Assembly (NCBI RefSeq): GCF_900107415.1
Contig: NZ_FNPX01000015.1
Span: 29,936 to 93,935 of the forward strand
DNA from: Jannaschia faecimaris
GTDB taxonomy: Bacteria; Pseudomonadota; Alphaproteobacteria; Rhodobacterales; Rhodobacteraceae
Length of the DNA: 64,000 nt
Direction of reading: 5' to 3'
Below are positions 36,614 to 48,454 of this stretch, piece by piece. The position numbers and the translations under genes were made by a program. The first letter of the stretch is position 1; each line of letters starts with the position of its first letter. The notes beneath the pieces are model-generated. The model searched no databases. It saw nothing but the letters and a program-made list of their open reading frames with translations, and was not told the origin of the DNA.

Positions 36614-37969
36614 TTACATCAACTTACGTCGACGTGTCACTAGGATATCGAGGTCAGTGATCTTCTTGCGCAGCGTATTGCGGTTTATGCCCAGAAGGTC
36701 AGCACATTTGGCCTGATTTCCACCAGTCGCATCAAGCGCAATTTCTATCAGCGGGGCCTCAACTTCGCGCAATATGCGCTGGTAGAGGCCGGGGGCGGGA
36801 AGTTGCCCGCCCTGCAGGTCGAAATAACGACGCAGGTGCTTCTCTACACTCTCGCTGAGCTTTTCAGACGTGGCGATGACCCGCGGCCCGGCTGTGATCG
36901 CACCAAGGACGCCATCGACTTCCGCTTTAGAAATTTCCGCCGCAGGGGACGTCAGGACCAGCCGCCGTGTGATATTTTCCAATTGGCGGACGTTTCCGGG
37001 CCACGGGTGAGAGCGGATTTGCCCCATCGCCTCATCCGAAAAACGTCTGACCGGCCCGCCCTCACGCTCGGCACGGGCCAGGAAGTGCGCAGCCAGCAGC
37101 GGAATATCGTCGACCCTCTCTCTGAGCGCGGGAACATCCAGTTGTGCCCCGGCAAGGCGGTAATACAGGTCGGACCTGAATCCTTCGTCTAGACTGGGGG
37201 CCAGATCATGCTGTGCTGTCGCCAATATTCGCGGTCCTGTGCCGCCAAGACTATCGAGCATCCGGACCACGCGAGTTTGGGTTTCCAGGTCCAGATCGCC
37301 AACCTCGTCGAACAGGATCGAGCCGCCGCGCGCGCGCGCCAAGAGATCGCCCGGTCCGTCGTAGCTTGCCAGATCGGCACCCGTGGCGGTGACAAACGGC
37401 AAGGTCCGCCTGTCGCTGAAATCGTGGATTGCCCGCGCGATAAGCGACTTCCCGGTACCGGACTCGCCCGAAATCAGGACCGGGAGGTCGGTGTTCATTA
37501 CGCGCGCGACGAGTCGATACAAGGACTGCATTTGTGGCGTCCGACCGACGAGGGGCAGATCATCGGTCTGCTCCGGTTCCTCCGTCGGACCTGCAGGAGC
37601 GCTCCGTTTCTGGTCAAGCGCGCGCGCCGCACGTTTCATCAAGTCGGGCAGATCGAAAGGTTTGGGTAAATAATCAAAGGCCTCGGCCTCGGCGGCCTGG
37701 ATCGCCGTCATGATTGTGTTCTGGGCCGAGATGACGATGACCGGCAGCCCCGGCCTCTCCGCTGATATCTTCGGCAGCATCTCCAAGCCGTTGCCATCAG
37801 GCATGACAACGTCGGATATGACGAGGTCGCCCTTTCCCTCCTCGACCCAACGCAGCAGCGTCGTCAACGACGATGTCGCGTGAACTTTGCAGCCCGCACG
37901 CGTCAGTGCTTGTGTCAGGACCGTCCGGATCGTCCGGTCGTCGTCCGCGACAAGAATAGTCCCATCCAT
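36614..37969 (-). CDS. ntrC: Nitrogen regulator NtrC, lacking the GAFTGA loop
   Basis: NtrC (451 residues) has Asp53 in a receiver domain ([10 protein letters not shown]), Walker A GESGTGKS at 168-175, Walker [10 protein letters not shown] at 217-225, and a C-terminal Fis-type helix ([18 protein letters not shown]). Between the two Walker motifs only about 40 residues remain, and no GAFTGA is present. Rhodobacter capsulatus NtrC has the same loss and works with the housekeeping sigma factor. It is two bases after ntrB and responds to nitrogen shortage. Confidence 0.95.
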   Translation of the reverse strand: MDGTILVADDDRTIRTVLTQALTRAGCKVHATSSLTTLLRWVEEGKGDLVISDVVMPDGNGLEMLPKISAERPGLPVIVISAQNTIMTAIQAAEAEAFDYLPKPFDLPDLMKRAARALDQKRSAPAGPTEEPEQTDDLPLVGRTPQMQSLYRLVARVMNTDLPVLISGESGTGKSLIARAIHDFSDRRTLPFVTATGADLASYDGPGDLLARARGGSILFDEVGDLDLETQTRVVRMLDSLGGTGPRILATAQHDLAPSLDEGFRSDLYYRLAGAQLDVPALRERVDDIPLLAAHFLARAEREGGPVRRFSDEAMGQIRSHPWPGNVRQLENITRRLVLTSPAAEISKAEVDGVLGAITAGPRVIATSEKLSESVEKHLRRYFDLQGGQLPAPGLYQRILREVEAPLIEIALDATGGNQAKCADLLGINRNTLRKKITDLDILVTRRRKLM

Positions 37970-37971
37970 AT

Positions 37972-39048
37972 TTATTCCTCAATCACTTGTGGTGCGTTCT
38001 TAAAGTCTTTCGGCACCATAGGCAGCGACAGCCGGAAGACTGTGCGGCCCGGCGCGCTTTCGACGGAGATCCAACCGTCGTGATCGCTCACGATCTTCGA
38101 GACGAGGGCGAGCCCCAGGCCTGTGCCATTCTCACGCCCCGACACGAACGGCTCGAAAAGGTTTGCGGTCAGTTCGGGCGGGATGCCGGGACCGTCGTCG
38201 ATGATCTCAACCTGGAGTGGGACAGCGGCATCTGTGCCATCAGGATGCCGCACCCGAAGGGAAAGCTCATAGAAGGTACGAATGGTAATTGTTCCATCTG
38301 TCTGAGCGACTTGTGCGGCGTTCTTTAGAAGATTCAGAAAGACCTGCAGGAGTTGATCGGGGTCCGCCCATGTGGATGGCAGCGACGGATCGTACGCTTC
38401 CCTGATCGAGACATGAGACGCGAACCCGACCAGAGCCGACCGACGGGCCCTGTCCAGAACGTCGTGCAGATTGACGGGGCGATGTTCGGGTGGCCGAAGA
38501 TTGCCGAACTGCTCCACCTGCTCCAAAAGCTTGACGATACGGCGGCTCTCCTCGACGATGAGATCAGTCATTTCAATGTCTTCGCCGGATAAGTTCATAC
38601 TCAGAAGCTGCGCGGCACCGGTAATCCCGGCCAGTGGGTTCTTGATTTCATGGGCCAGCATTTCCGCCATCCCAATCGCTGAACGCGCCGCCGTTCGAGA
38701 GCTGCGTGCGCGGTCCAGGCGTCCGGCGATTTCCTGCGGCGAGATGAGGACGAGGACACCCTCGTCAAGGGGGGAAAAATGAACGTCACACCGGATCGCC
38801 GGGGCGGTACCCACGCGCAAGCCACTGTCATGGAGTGTAAGCGGAGCCATTGTGCGACGGACGCGGCCCGTGGCTGAGGAGACATCTCCTTCAAGTTGGA
38901 TCAACTGTGCCAACTCCGTTCCGGTCACTGTCTTCACGGAGCGGTTTAGAAACCCTTCAGCGGGCCCATTGACGGTCTTGATCCGATCCTCAGAATCCAG
39001 CGCGATCGCCGGGATAGGTAACGCTTGCCAGAGGTTTGCGCTATTCAT
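37972..39048 (-). CDS. ntrB: Nitrogen sensor kinase NtrB
   Basis: NtrB (358 residues) is a soluble kinase/phosphatase for NtrC. A PAS domain fills residues 5-110, the H-box is [18 protein letters not shown], and the ATPase motifs are [10 protein letters not shown] and [19 protein letters not shown] would control it by binding. The ATG overlaps the dusB stop (ATGA), the usual nifR3-ntrB-ntrC arrangement. Confidence 0.95.
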   Translation of the reverse strand: MNSANLWQALPIPAIALDSEDRIKTVNGPAEGFLNRSVKTVTGTELAQLIQLEGDVSSATGRVRRTMAPLTLHDSGLRVGTAPAIRCDVHFSPLDEGVLVLISPQEIAGRLDRARSSRTAARSAIGMAEMLAHEIKNPLAGITGAAQLLSMNLSGEDIEMTDLIVEESRRIVKLLEQVEQFGNLRPPEHRPVNLHDVLDRARRSALVGFASHVSIREAYDPSLPSTWADPDQLLQVFLNLLKNAAQVAQTDGTITIRTFYELSLRVRHPDGTDAAVPLQVEIIDDGPGIPPELTANLFEPFVSGRENGTGLGLALVSKIVSDHDGWISVESAPGRTVFRLSLPMVPKDFKNAPQVIEE

Positions 39049-40049
39049 GCTGCCAACGCCCCGACGTTCGACAATGCCTGCCCAAGCAGGGTCGGAACAT
39101 TAGCCACCGGTGCCGTCAGAACCGCGCGGCGCAGCGCGGCATCGGTGCCCACGCGATCCATGTACCAGCCAAGATGTTTGCGGGCGACACGCCCGCCCAA
39201 CTCTGCGCCGTAGAATGCGATGATGTTTGCGTAATGCTCGGTCGCGAGATCAATGAGGGCCGCCCCCTGCGGGGCACCGACAGTCCCGCCACCCTGCAGG
39301 CCCATGGCAATATCGGCAAGGACCCAAGGCCGACCCTGCATTCCGCGACCGACCATGACGCCCGCGGCACCGGATCGGAACAAGGCCGCACACGCCGTGG
39401 CAAGGTCGCTGATGTCGCCATTTGCAAGCACCGGTATCTCGACCGCGTCTACGATTGGGGCAATGGCGTCCCAGTCGGCCCTGCCCTTGTAGAACTGGCA
39501 ACGTGTCCGGCCGTGGATCGTCAACATCCGCACGCCAGCGTCAGCGGCACGACGCGCGAGAGCGGCCGTATCGCGACTGTCGTCGTCCCATCCCAGTCGG
39601 GTCTTAAGAGTTACGGGGAGGTCGGTCGATGCAACAACAGCTTCGATCAGGCGCAGCGCGCGATCATGATCGCGCAGCAAAGCAGAGCCCGAGTAGCCGC
39701 CCGTCACCTTCTTCGCAGGGCAACCCATGTTGATGTCGATAATCCTTGCACCCTGATCGGTCAGCAGGCGGGTGGCCTCGCCCATCCAGTAACTGTCGCG
39801 TCCGGCGATCTGCACGGACGTGCCTTCCACCTGCGCGCCAAGCTCTGCCCGGTCGCGGACGGAGGGCTTCGCCTGCACCATTTCGCGGCTCGCTACCATT
39901 TCGGACACCACGAGGCCCGCTCCGAACCGTTTCACGATCTGCCGCGTCGGCAGGTCGGTGATGCCGGCCATTGGAGCCAAAACGACCGGAGAAGTCAGGC
40001 CTAGAGCGGCCAGACGCGGATCGAGGGCAGATGCATTCTTTTCGGGCAC
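39045..40049 (-). CDS. dusB: tRNA-dihydrouridine synthase DusB (NifR3)
   Basis: This FMN enzyme (334 residues) reduces uridine in tRNA. MAGITDLPTRQIVKRFGAG is near the start, the catalytic Cys is in NMGCPAKKVTGGYSGSALL, and HGRTRCQFYKGRADW follows. The start is GTG 40049; no ATG precedes that region, and the upstream frame is not Dus-like. It is the first gene of nifR3-ntrBC, which links tRNA modification with nitrogen control by operon only. It is divergent from ispDF. Confidence 0.95.
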   Translation of the reverse strand: MPEKNASALDPRLAALGLTSPVVLAPMAGITDLPTRQIVKRFGAGLVVSEMVASREMVQAKPSVRDRAELGAQVEGTSVQIAGRDSYWMGEATRLLTDQGARIIDINMGCPAKKVTGGYSGSALLRDHDRALRLIEAVVASTDLPVTLKTRLGWDDDSRDTAALARRAADAGVRMLTIHGRTRCQFYKGRADWDAIAPIVDAVEIPVLANGDISDLATACAALFRSGAAGVMVGRGMQGRPWVLADIAMGLQGGGTVGAPQGAALIDLATEHYANIIAFYGAELGGRVARKHLGWYMDRVGTDAALRRAVLTAPVANVPTLLGQALSNVGALAA

Positions 40050-40142
40050 GTGATTATTCTCTGAGCTATTATCGTATTTGCTAGGCTGATCAGCGGGCCA
40101 GCGGCAGGGGGCGGCTGCACCCACAGGTAGTCATGTGAGCAA

Positions 40143-40170
40143 TTGCCCGATTATTGTGCATACCTATAGC
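40143..40170 (+). promoter_or_regulatory. Possible sigma-70 promoter of ispDF
   Basis: TTGCCC and TATAGC are 16 bases apart in the dusB-ispDF gap, about 80 bases before the ispDF ATG. The match is moderate only. Confidence 0.3.
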
Positions 40171-40249
40171 TTGTTGCCCTCAGAAACGCCACGATCTTGC
40201 CCGAGGCCCCGTGCGACCGATAGGACAGTTGAAATCGCCTGAGGATGCC

Positions 40250-41389
40250 ATGACTGCCGACATCGAAATCAACAACGCGACCATCCTTATCGTCGCCGCT
40301 GGACGCGGCCTGCGCGCGGGAGGGGGAATTCCAAAGCAGTTCCGCGACCTTTTGGGACAGCCGGTTCTTGTACGTACCGTTGCCGCATTCGACGGGTGTG
40401 GGTGTGAGGTCATTATCGTGGTCCACCCCGACGACCGGGACCGGGTTGCCAAGATGTTGCCAGGCGTAAGGCTCGTGGACGGTGGGGCGACACGCGGCGC
40501 TTCGGTCAAGGCAGGGCTGGCGGTGGTCAAGACGCCTCTTGTCTTGATCCACGATGCGGCGCGGCCCTGCGTTCCCAAATCAGTCATCGAAGCAGTTCTG
40601 TCGGCCTTGGTAACAGCCTACGGTGCGGCCCCCGCCCTTCCCGTCACGGATGCGCTGTGGCGTGGTGACACTCACGTGGAGGGCCTGCAGGACCGCGCGG
40701 GATTGATGCGGGCGCAGACCCCGCAGGGGTTTCATACGGAACTGTTGCGCGCCGCGCACGCCACGTTTGGGGGCGACGCCGCCGATGACGTGGAGGTCGC
40801 CTTGGCAGCAGGGCTGGACGTTGCCATCGTGCCGGGCCACGAGGACAACGTGAAGATCACCGCCCCAGAGGATTTCGCCCGGGCCGCCCGCATACTGGAG
40901 ACGCACGACATGGATATCAGACTGGGAAACGGGTTCGATGTGCATCGGTTCGGACCGGGGGACCACGTCACTCTGTGCGGTGTGAGCGTGCCGCATGGAC
41001 GCGGGTTGCAAGGGCATTCCGATGCTGACGTCGGACTGCATACGATCACCGACGCGATCTATGGGGCCTTGGCAGAAGGCGACATCGGCAGGCACTTCCC
41101 ACCATCGGACGCGCAGTGGAGGGGTGCCGACAGCGCGGTGTTCCTTGAGCATGCGACTGCTCTTGCGCGTAGCCGGGGATTTGCCGTCGGGAACGTGGAT
41201 GCCACGCTGATCTGCGAGGTGCCGAAGATCGGGCCCCACGCGACCGCCATGCGCATGCGCGTAGGGCAGATCATGGGGCTGGAAATCGACCGCGTTTCGG
41301 TCAAGGCGACCACGACGGAACGATTGGGTTTTGCCGGACGCGGTGAGGGCATCGCCTGTATGGCCACCGTCACGTTGGTGAAGTCATGA
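40250..41389 (+). CDS. ispDF: Bifunctional isoprenoid enzyme IspD/IspF
   Basis: This 379-residue fusion carries out two steps of the MEP pathway. Residues 1-220 are IspD, which makes CDP-methylerythritol: [17 protein letters not shown] near the start and HDAARPCV near residue 102. From about residue 222 comes IspF, which makes the cyclic diphosphate: [16 protein letters not shown] with metal-binding Asp and His, and [20 protein letters not shown]. IspDF fusions are common in alphaproteobacteria. ATG 40250 has TGAGGA upstream. The stop overlaps pgpA (ATGA). Confidence 0.97.
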   Translation: MTADIEINNATILIVAAGRGLRAGGGIPKQFRDLLGQPVLVRTVAAFDGCGCEVIIVVHPDDRDRVAKMLPGVRLVDGGATRGASVKAGLAVVKTPLVLIHDAARPCVPKSVIEAVLSALVTAYGAAPALPVTDALWRGDTHVEGLQDRAGLMRAQTPQGFHTELLRAAHATFGGDAADDVEVALAAGLDVAIVPGHEDNVKITAPEDFARAARILETHDMDIRLGNGFDVHRFGPGDHVTLCGVSVPHGRGLQGHSDADVGLHTITDAIYGALAEGDIGRHFPPSDAQWRGADSAVFLEHATALARSRGFAVGNVDATLICEVPKIGPHATAMRMRVGQIMGLEIDRVSVKATTTERLGFAGRGEGIACMATVTLVKS

Positions 41390-41877
41390 GCTTGGCAAGG
41401 GCCGTTGCGACGGTCGGGTATGTCGGGCTGATGCGCCCTGCCCCCGGCACATGGGGTTCTGTTGCGGCCCTGCCGTTGGCCTGGTTGGCGATGCAGGGCG
41501 GACCAATCCTGTTCACGGTGCTGACGGTGTTGATCCTGCCGCTGGGTTGGTGGGCGACGACGGAGGCGACTCGGGGCATGGCAGACCATGACCCGAGCGA
41601 GATCGTTATAGACGAGGTACTGGGCCAGTGGATTGCATTGCTTCCGCTGGCTTGGGGAGCTGCGCGGGCCGGGGTTCCTGTGCAGGCGCTCTGGCCCGGC
41701 TGGGTCGCCGCGCTTGTGCTGTTTCGGCTGTTCGACATCTGGAAGCCCGGCCCCGTGGGCTGGATGGATCGGCGCGTCGATGCTGCTGGAGTCATGCTGG
41801 ACGATACGGTGGCGGGCCTCTTGGCAGCGCTTGGCGTGGTGCTGTTGGCCGGGATCGCACATGGGGTGATGCTTTGA
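41386..41877 (+). CDS. pgpA: Phosphatidylglycerophosphatase A
   Basis: PgpA (163 residues) removes phosphate from phosphatidylglycerophosphate in the inner membrane. The family motif [20 protein letters not shown] is near the start, and [16 protein letters not shown] carries the acidic residues. Three or four hydrophobic segments are visible. It overlaps ispDF upstream (ATGA), and its stop is overlapped by the next gene's TTG start. Confidence 0.94.
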   Translation: MSLARAVATVGYVGLMRPAPGTWGSVAALPLAWLAMQGGPILFTVLTVLILPLGWWATTEATRGMADHDPSEIVIDEVLGQWIALLPLAWGAARAGVPVQALWPGWVAALVLFRLFDIWKPGPVGWMDRRVDAAGVMLDDTVAGLLAALGVVLLAGIAHGVML

Positions 41878-42341
41878 CCGTCGCGGCCCTGCTGGAGATC
41901 TGCACGAAGAAAGGTCTGACAATTGCGACCGCCGAAAGTTGCACAGGCGGGATGGTGGCGTCCATCCTGACCGATCTGGCGGGGTCTTCGGCGATGTTCC
42001 TTTGGGGTGCGGTCACCTATTCCAATGCGGCCAAGCGTTCGATGCTGGGCGTGTCGCAGGTGACTCTGGTGGCGCACGGTGCCGTATCGGAGGAGGTCGC
42101 GCGCGAAATGGCCTTGGGCGCAAGAAACAGATCGGGCGCGGACATCGCCGTGTCGATTACCGGCATCGCGGGCCCCGGCGGATCGGAGTACAAGCCCGAG
42201 GGTCGGGTCTGCTTCGGGCTGGCCACGACGAAGGGCATTGCGACGGAAACCGTCGACTTCGGTGCACTGGGTCGGGACAAGGTGCGGCTTGCCGCGCGGG
42301 ATCACGCAGTGGCACTGCTGCTTGTGACCGCTCAGGCGTAG
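41874..42341 (+). CDS. CinA-family protein (nicotinamide-nucleotide amidase type)
   Basis: This 155-residue stand-alone CinA C-terminal domain hydrolyses nicotinamide mononucleotide in characterised members. [15 protein letters not shown] holds the active-site Ser region, [12 protein letters not shown] follows, and [25 protein letters not shown] is the signature. The start is TTG at 41874, overlapping the pgpA stop as TTGA; the frame has no ATG there. The N-terminal MoCF-like half of long CinA is absent, as in E. coli PncC. Its end overlaps the convergent RatA-like gene by 10 bases. Confidence 0.9.
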   Translation: MTVAALLEICTKKGLTIATAESCTGGMVASILTDLAGSSAMFLWGAVTYSNAAKRSMLGVSQVTLVAHGAVSEEVAREMALGARNRSGADIAVSITGIAGPGGSEYKPEGRVCFGLATTKGIATETVDFGALGRDKVRLAARDHAVALLLVTAQA

Positions 42342-42772
42342 AGTTTGCGGGCCCGTGCCTCGAATGCTGCGACGACGCGCTGCATCGCTTGGTTGAACAC
42401 GGTGCCCACAACGCGACCGATGATCATGTTCCGGAACTCGTAATCGATCCAGAAGTGGACCTTGCAACCCGACTCCGTCGGTGTGAACGTCCATTCGGAT
42501 TTAAGGAATTTGAAAGGCCCGTCGAGGTATTCTGTCTCGATCCGATGTTCTTCGGGCCAGAGAGTGACCTTCGAGCCGAAATTTTCGCGAAAGACTTTGA
42601 AGCTGATGACAAGGTCGGCCAGCATCACCTCGGGGTTTTGCCCCTCGCGGGAACGGACCCGGGCGGCCGCAGTCCAAGGCAGGAAATCAGGGTAGCGACC
42701 GACATCGGCCACCAGATCGTACATCTGGTCCGGCGTGTAGGGCAGATCGCGTGTCTCGGAATGGCGGGGCAT
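42332..42772 (-). CDS. SRPBCC protein, RatA/COQ10 family
   Basis: This 146-residue START-like protein belongs to the COQ10/RatA family. [33 protein letters not shown] is the usual opening, and FEARARKLY ends it. Members either bind ubiquinone or, in E. coli, block ribosome subunit joining (RatA). In an organism that makes ubiquinone, the first is more likely. ATG 42772 has AAGAGG upstream. Confidence 0.88.
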   Translation of the reverse strand: MPRHSETRDLPYTPDQMYDLVADVGRYPDFLPWTAAARVRSREGQNPEVMLADLVISFKVFRENFGSKVTLWPEEHRIETEYLDGPFKFLKSEWTFTPTESGCKVHFWIDYEFRNMIIGRVVGTVFNQAMQRVVAAFEARARKLYA

Positions 42773-42842
42773 CGGACCTCTTGGTTCTGGCTTGTGTCGC
42801 GTGTTAACGCCTGTTTTGGCCGATAGGTCCGGGAGGGACAAT

Positions 42843-43394
42843 ATGACCGACAGCTATGTTATCGACCAGATGATCAGCGCCAAGGCGATTGCCGCCCGGA
42901 TCGAGGCTCTAGCGCGCGAGATCGAGGCGCGGTTCGCGGGCACCGACAAACTGGTGGTGGTCGGCCTGCTGCGCGGGTCGTTCGTGTTCATCGCCGACCT
43001 CGTCCGAGAGCTTGATCTGCCTGTAGAGGTGGATTTCTTGGAGGCGTCCTCCTACGGAAACTCGATGGAGTCGAGCCGGGAGGTTCGCATCCTGAAGGAC
43101 CTTCGTGGAGAGATTCACGGCCGCGATGTACTTGTCGTGGAAGACATCGTGGATACTGGCCACACGCTTCACCATGTCACACGTCTGCTTCAGTCACGGG
43201 AACCTGCGAACCTGGCCACGATCGCGCTTTTGGACAAGCCGACGCGGCGCGAAGTGGACATTCGCGCCACGTGGACGGGATTCGAAATCCCGGATGCCTT
43301 CGTCGTTGGATACGGGATCGACTACGCTCAGCGGAACCGCAATCTGCCATATATCGGCTCCGTCCGCATGACGGACGAAGCCTCACATGATTAG
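42843..43394 (+). CDS. hpt: Hypoxanthine phosphoribosyltransferase
   Basis: This purine-salvage enzyme (183 residues) shows [17 protein letters not shown], the flexible loop with [10 protein letters not shown], the PRPP motif [14 protein letters not shown], and [11 protein letters not shown] for base binding. It joins hypoxanthine or guanine to PRPP. ATG 42843 was chosen for the MTDSYVID start. Its stop overlaps the next convergent gene by four bases (TTAG). Confidence 0.94.
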   Translation: MTDSYVIDQMISAKAIAARIEALAREIEARFAGTDKLVVVGLLRGSFVFIADLVRELDLPVEVDFLEASSYGNSMESSREVRILKDLRGEIHGRDVLVVEDIVDTGHTLHHVTRLLQSREPANLATIALLDKPTRREVDIRATWTGFEIPDAFVVGYGIDYAQRNRNLPYIGSVRMTDEASHD

Positions 43395-44437
43395 CCCTGC
43401 ATCCGCGCCTTGCGCAGATCGTGGAGTTGGGCAGCCGTCAGTGTCACCTTCGCATCACCCTTGTAATCGACCGCCGGCAAGCCGTTAAGTTGGCGGAAGA
43501 ATGAGATCAGAAGTGCCGAAGTGACGGCGATGCCGCAGATGGCCTTGAACAGGCGCGGCACCGTTTCGATCAGGGTCGGATGATAGATGTCGGGTGTGAA
43601 CGTCACGATGGCGACGTCCATCGGCACGATCAGGACATAGGCCGCCCCGACCAGCAGGACTGCTTTTATCAGGCCATAGCCGACGTTCTTGGGCCGCGCG
43701 ATCCGTCCGGGCAGCAGGAACGGAATACCGAGCAGCGCGCCGACGCCGCCATAGACATACACCGCCGTCAGCGGATCCTTTCCGTGTGCCAGCGCCTCCG
43801 CCTGGAAAGTTTGGCCATCGTCGATCATTGTCCAAAGCATGTAGGCCGTCGCCATCAGGCCAAGACCCAGAATGCGCAGGATGATCCAGTCGGCCGCGAT
43901 GTAGAGCTTCATGGCCGCGCCGAGGGCTGGAAGCTTCTTTTCAGGCAACCGGACGGGCTTGCGCTCCTTCACCGGCATCGCGCGAGCGGGGTCTTTCGGG
44001 GCGGGGTGGTCGGTCGGCGACGTATTCTTCGCGACCAGAAAACCAATAAGGAGGGCTCCAAGCATCGCCCCACTGATCCAAGCGAGTTCGACCACAGGTG
44101 TAATGGGTATGCCGCTGCCAAACTTTTGTTCCAGCGTTCGCATTATATCGATCATAATCGAAGTGGCGAGCCAGCTTGATCCGGCGAGGACGACAATCCA
44201 GATCAGATGAAACGAACGCGATGGACGACGTAGACCCTGCGGCAACCACCACGGCACCAGTAGAAATACCCCAAGACCAAAGGCTAAAAATATAGCTTGA
44301 TCAGGCAGACGCTGAACGAGATTTAACTCTGCATGTTCCGCGAAACCAGGCATGATGAGGCCACAGCCAGCAACTAGGATCAAACCAAGCGCCGCAAGCC
44401 GCAAAAAAGCTGCGTAAAGAAATTGAAGACCGGACAT
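43391..44437 (-). CDS. Unknown membrane protein, about eight helices
   Basis: I do not recognise this 348-residue protein. It has about eight to nine hydrophobic segments with a hydrophilic, Pro- and Lys-rich stretch (residues 138-180, with [16 protein letters not shown]) between a first group of four or five and a second group of four. The C-terminal 30 residues are polar. AAGGA lies seven bases before the ATG. It follows aglK by 67 bases on the same strand but has no visible tie to sugar transport, and its stop overlaps hpt. Its place near aglK may be coincidental. Confidence 0.7.
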   Translation of the reverse strand: MSGLQFLYAAFLRLAALGLILVAGCGLIMPGFAEHAELNLVQRLPDQAIFLAFGLGVFLLVPWWLPQGLRRPSRSFHLIWIVVLAGSSWLATSIMIDIMRTLEQKFGSGIPITPVVELAWISGAMLGALLIGFLVAKNTSPTDHPAPKDPARAMPVKERKPVRLPEKKLPALGAAMKLYIAADWIILRILGLGLMATAYMLWTMIDDGQTFQAEALAHGKDPLTAVYVYGGVGALLGIPFLLPGRIARPKNVGYGLIKAVLLVGAAYVLIVPMDVAIVTFTPDIYHPTLIETVPRLFKAICGIAVTSALLISFFRQLNGLPAVDYKGDAKVTLTAAQLHDLRKARMQG

Positions 44438-44504
44438 CGGAGGATCCTTGGGACGTTCTTTGTATCCCGAAGTTTATCCTTCAATCTGACCAAAATCGGG
44501 CGGC

Positions 44505-45602
44505 TCAACGGTAAAGCAGCGACACTCCGTTCAAGAACACGTGAACTTTTGCCGGATCGGCCGTCAAACGGCGAGTCTGGCCGCGGTGTTCAGGCTGGAT
44601 GCCGGGAAGTTTGGCGATGACCTGGTCCTTTTCGGCCGAGCTGCGCTTGAAATAGATGAGCGTGACTTCGCCCAGACTCTCCTGGATCTCGACTTCGCCC
44701 TCGAAGGCGAAGCTGTCGCCTTCGGTCTCGATCGCGTCCTCGGGGCGAAAGCCGATGTTCACTTCTGCCCCCATGTCCTCGGGTTGGCTGGGCACGTTCG
44801 ACGTGATCGTGCCGCCACCCGCGTGGACTTTGACCGTCGTGGTCTCGCCCGTACCGACGATTTCGCCCGCGACCAGGTTCATGGCGGGGCTGCCGATGAA
44901 TTGTGCGACGAACTCGCTGTTAGGCGTTTCGTAGAGTTCGAGCGGGCTTCCGACCTGCGCGATACCCTTGTTGGCCAGCACCACGATCCGCGAGGCCAAC
45001 GTCATCGCCTCCACCTGATCGTGGGTCACATAGATCATGGTGGAGTCAGGCATTTGCTCCTTGAGTTGGGCGATCTCGATCCGGGTGGCGACGCGCAGGG
45101 CCGCGTCGAGGTTCGAGAGCGGCTCATCAAATAGATACACCTTGGGCGAGCGAACGACAGCCCGACCGATTGCGACGCGCTGCCGCTGCCCCCCCGACAG
45201 GGCCTTGGGCAGACGGTCCAGGTATTCGGTCAGTTGCAGCTTCTTTGCCGCAGCATTCACAGCCTTGTCGATTTCGGTCTTGGGCATCTTGGCGATGTTC
45301 AGGGCGAAGGCCATGTTGTCGCGCACCGTCATGTGCGGATAGAGCGCATAGGACTGGAACACCATCGCGATGCCGCGCTGGCTGGGGGGGATGTCATTGA
45401 CGACCTGACCGTCGATCTCGAGCACGCCGCCGGAAATCTTTTCCAACCCGGCGATCATACGCAGAAGCGTGGACTTGCCGCACCCCGAGGGTCCGACGAA
45501 GACGACCAACTCCCCTGTATTGATGTCCAGATCGATATTCCGGAGCACCTCGACCTTGCCGCCGTAGACTTTGGCCACGTCGGTCAGTTTTACGTTGGTC
45601 AT
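44505..45602 (-). CDS. aglK: Alpha-glucoside ABC transporter ATPase
   Basis: AglK (365 residues) is a MalK-type ATPase: Walker [10 protein letters not shown], signature [14 protein letters not shown], Walker [13 protein letters not shown], switch [11 protein letters not shown], and a C-terminal OB domain (NIGFRPEDAI). ATG 45602 has GAGGGAGG upstream. It is the last gene of aglEFGAK and powers the AglF/AglG permease. The other MalK-like ATPase of the window (ugpC) belongs to another operon. Confidence 0.94.
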   Translation of the reverse strand: MTNVKLTDVAKVYGGKVEVLRNIDLDINTGELVVFVGPSGCGKSTLLRMIAGLEKISGGVLEIDGQVVNDIPPSQRGIAMVFQSYALYPHMTVRDNMAFALNIAKMPKTEIDKAVNAAAKKLQLTEYLDRLPKALSGGQRQRVAIGRAVVRSPKVYLFDEPLSNLDAALRVATRIEIAQLKEQMPDSTMIYVTHDQVEAMTLASRIVVLANKGIAQVGSPLELYETPNSEFVAQFIGSPAMNLVAGEIVGTGETTTVKVHAGGGTITSNVPSQPEDMGAEVNIGFRPEDAIETEGDSFAFEGEVEIQESLGEVTLIYFKRSSAEKDQVIAKLPGIQPEHRGQTRRLTADPAKVHVFLNGVSLLYR

Positions 45603-45615
45603 CTTCGTCCCTCCC

Positions 45616-47280
<1,665 letters not shown>

Positions 47281-47288
47281 AAAAATCC

Positions 47289-48425
47289 TTACTTCACGGA
47301 GCCGGCCAAAAGGCCGCGCACCAGGTACCGTTGCATCGCAAAGAACACCACCAAGGGCACCGCGATCGAAATGAAGGCCGAGGTGGCAAGGATTTCCCAT
47401 TCTCCACCACGGGAACCCAGCAGGTTCACGAGGCGTCCCGTCAGCACCAGACTTTCGTCGTCCGCCCCCAGAAAAACCAGTGCGACCAGCAGGTCGTTCC
47501 ACGTCCACAGAAACTGGAAGATGGCGAAGCTTGCAAGGGCCGGGAAGGAAAGCGGCAAGATGATCTTTAGGAAGATCTGGAAATCGCTGGCCCCGTCCAC
47601 CTTGGCGTTTTCAATGATGTCGCGCGGCAGACCAACCATGTAATTTCGCAAAAGATAGATCGCGAGCGGCAAACCGAAGCCGGTATGGGCCATCCAGACC
47701 CCAAGGTAGCCCTTCCCGATTCCAATGGCGTTGTGAAACTGAAGCAACGGGATCAGCGCCAGTTGCAGCGGTACGACCAGCAAGCCCACGATGCCCGCCA
47801 CCAGCAGGGCCCGACCAGGAAATTCCATCCAGGCAAGGGCGTATGCGGCGAACGCGGCCACGAGTATCGGGATAATTGTCGCCGGGATAGAAACAGTGAG
47901 CGTGTTGATGAACGACTGCAGGATACCCGCACCTGCCGTGCTGGACGTCAGAACCTCCCGGTAATTGTCGAGAGTGAATTCTGGCGGACTGGTCGCGGTC
48001 AGGAACACGCGAGGCAGGCGCGTGCCCTCGGTCGTCTCCGGAGAGGTCATCACATAGGTGGCGTCCGCATTGACGGTCAGGGTCTGCCCGTCGCCCAGGT
48101 CGGCTACGTCGCCCGGATCGTACGCCTGCGGCTCGCGCGAGGATGTGCCCCATGCGCTGACCGTGCTGTCCCCCTCGATCAGGGTGCCTTCGATGATGAA
48201 GGCGTCGCCCGTCGGTGTCTCATTCCCTTCGATACGGATGGCCGGCATTTGCGCCTCTTGCGTCGAGAGCGCCTGCCACCAGCCCGAACTGGAGATCTGG
48301 TCGCCCGTCCGAAAGGACGACACAAAGAGCCCCACCGTCGGAAACAGCCACAACGCGACGAGGACCACGACCGAGATGTGGACCGCCCAGGTGAGGGAAG
48401 ATTTGGTACCCGCAATATTATCCAT
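47289..48425 (-). CDS. aglG: Alpha-glucoside ABC transporter permease AglG
   Basis: AglG (378 residues) is a MalG-like permease with an N-terminal helix near residue 20, an insert of about 110 residues outside the membrane (residues 40-155, with TGDAFIIEGTLIEGD), and then five or six helices. The EAA-like loop is in DIIENAKVDGASDFQIF. Such an insert is characteristic of the AglG group. It forms the channel with AglF. Confidence 0.92.
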   Translation of the reverse strand: MDNIAGTKSSLTWAVHISVVVLVALWLFPTVGLFVSSFRTGDQISSSGWWQALSTQEAQMPAIRIEGNETPTGDAFIIEGTLIEGDSTVSAWGTSSREPQAYDPGDVADLGDGQTLTVNADATYVMTSPETTEGTRLPRVFLTATSPPEFTLDNYREVLTSSTAGAGILQSFINTLTVSIPATIIPILVAAFAAYALAWMEFPGRALLVAGIVGLLVVPLQLALIPLLQFHNAIGIGKGYLGVWMAHTGFGLPLAIYLLRNYMVGLPRDIIENAKVDGASDFQIFLKIILPLSFPALASFAIFQFLWTWNDLLVALVFLGADDESLVLTGRLVNLLGSRGGEWEILATSAFISIAVPLVVFFAMQRYLVRGLLAGSVK

Positions 48426-48454
48426 GATCTGCTCCCACGCGGTTTCGTGCCATG

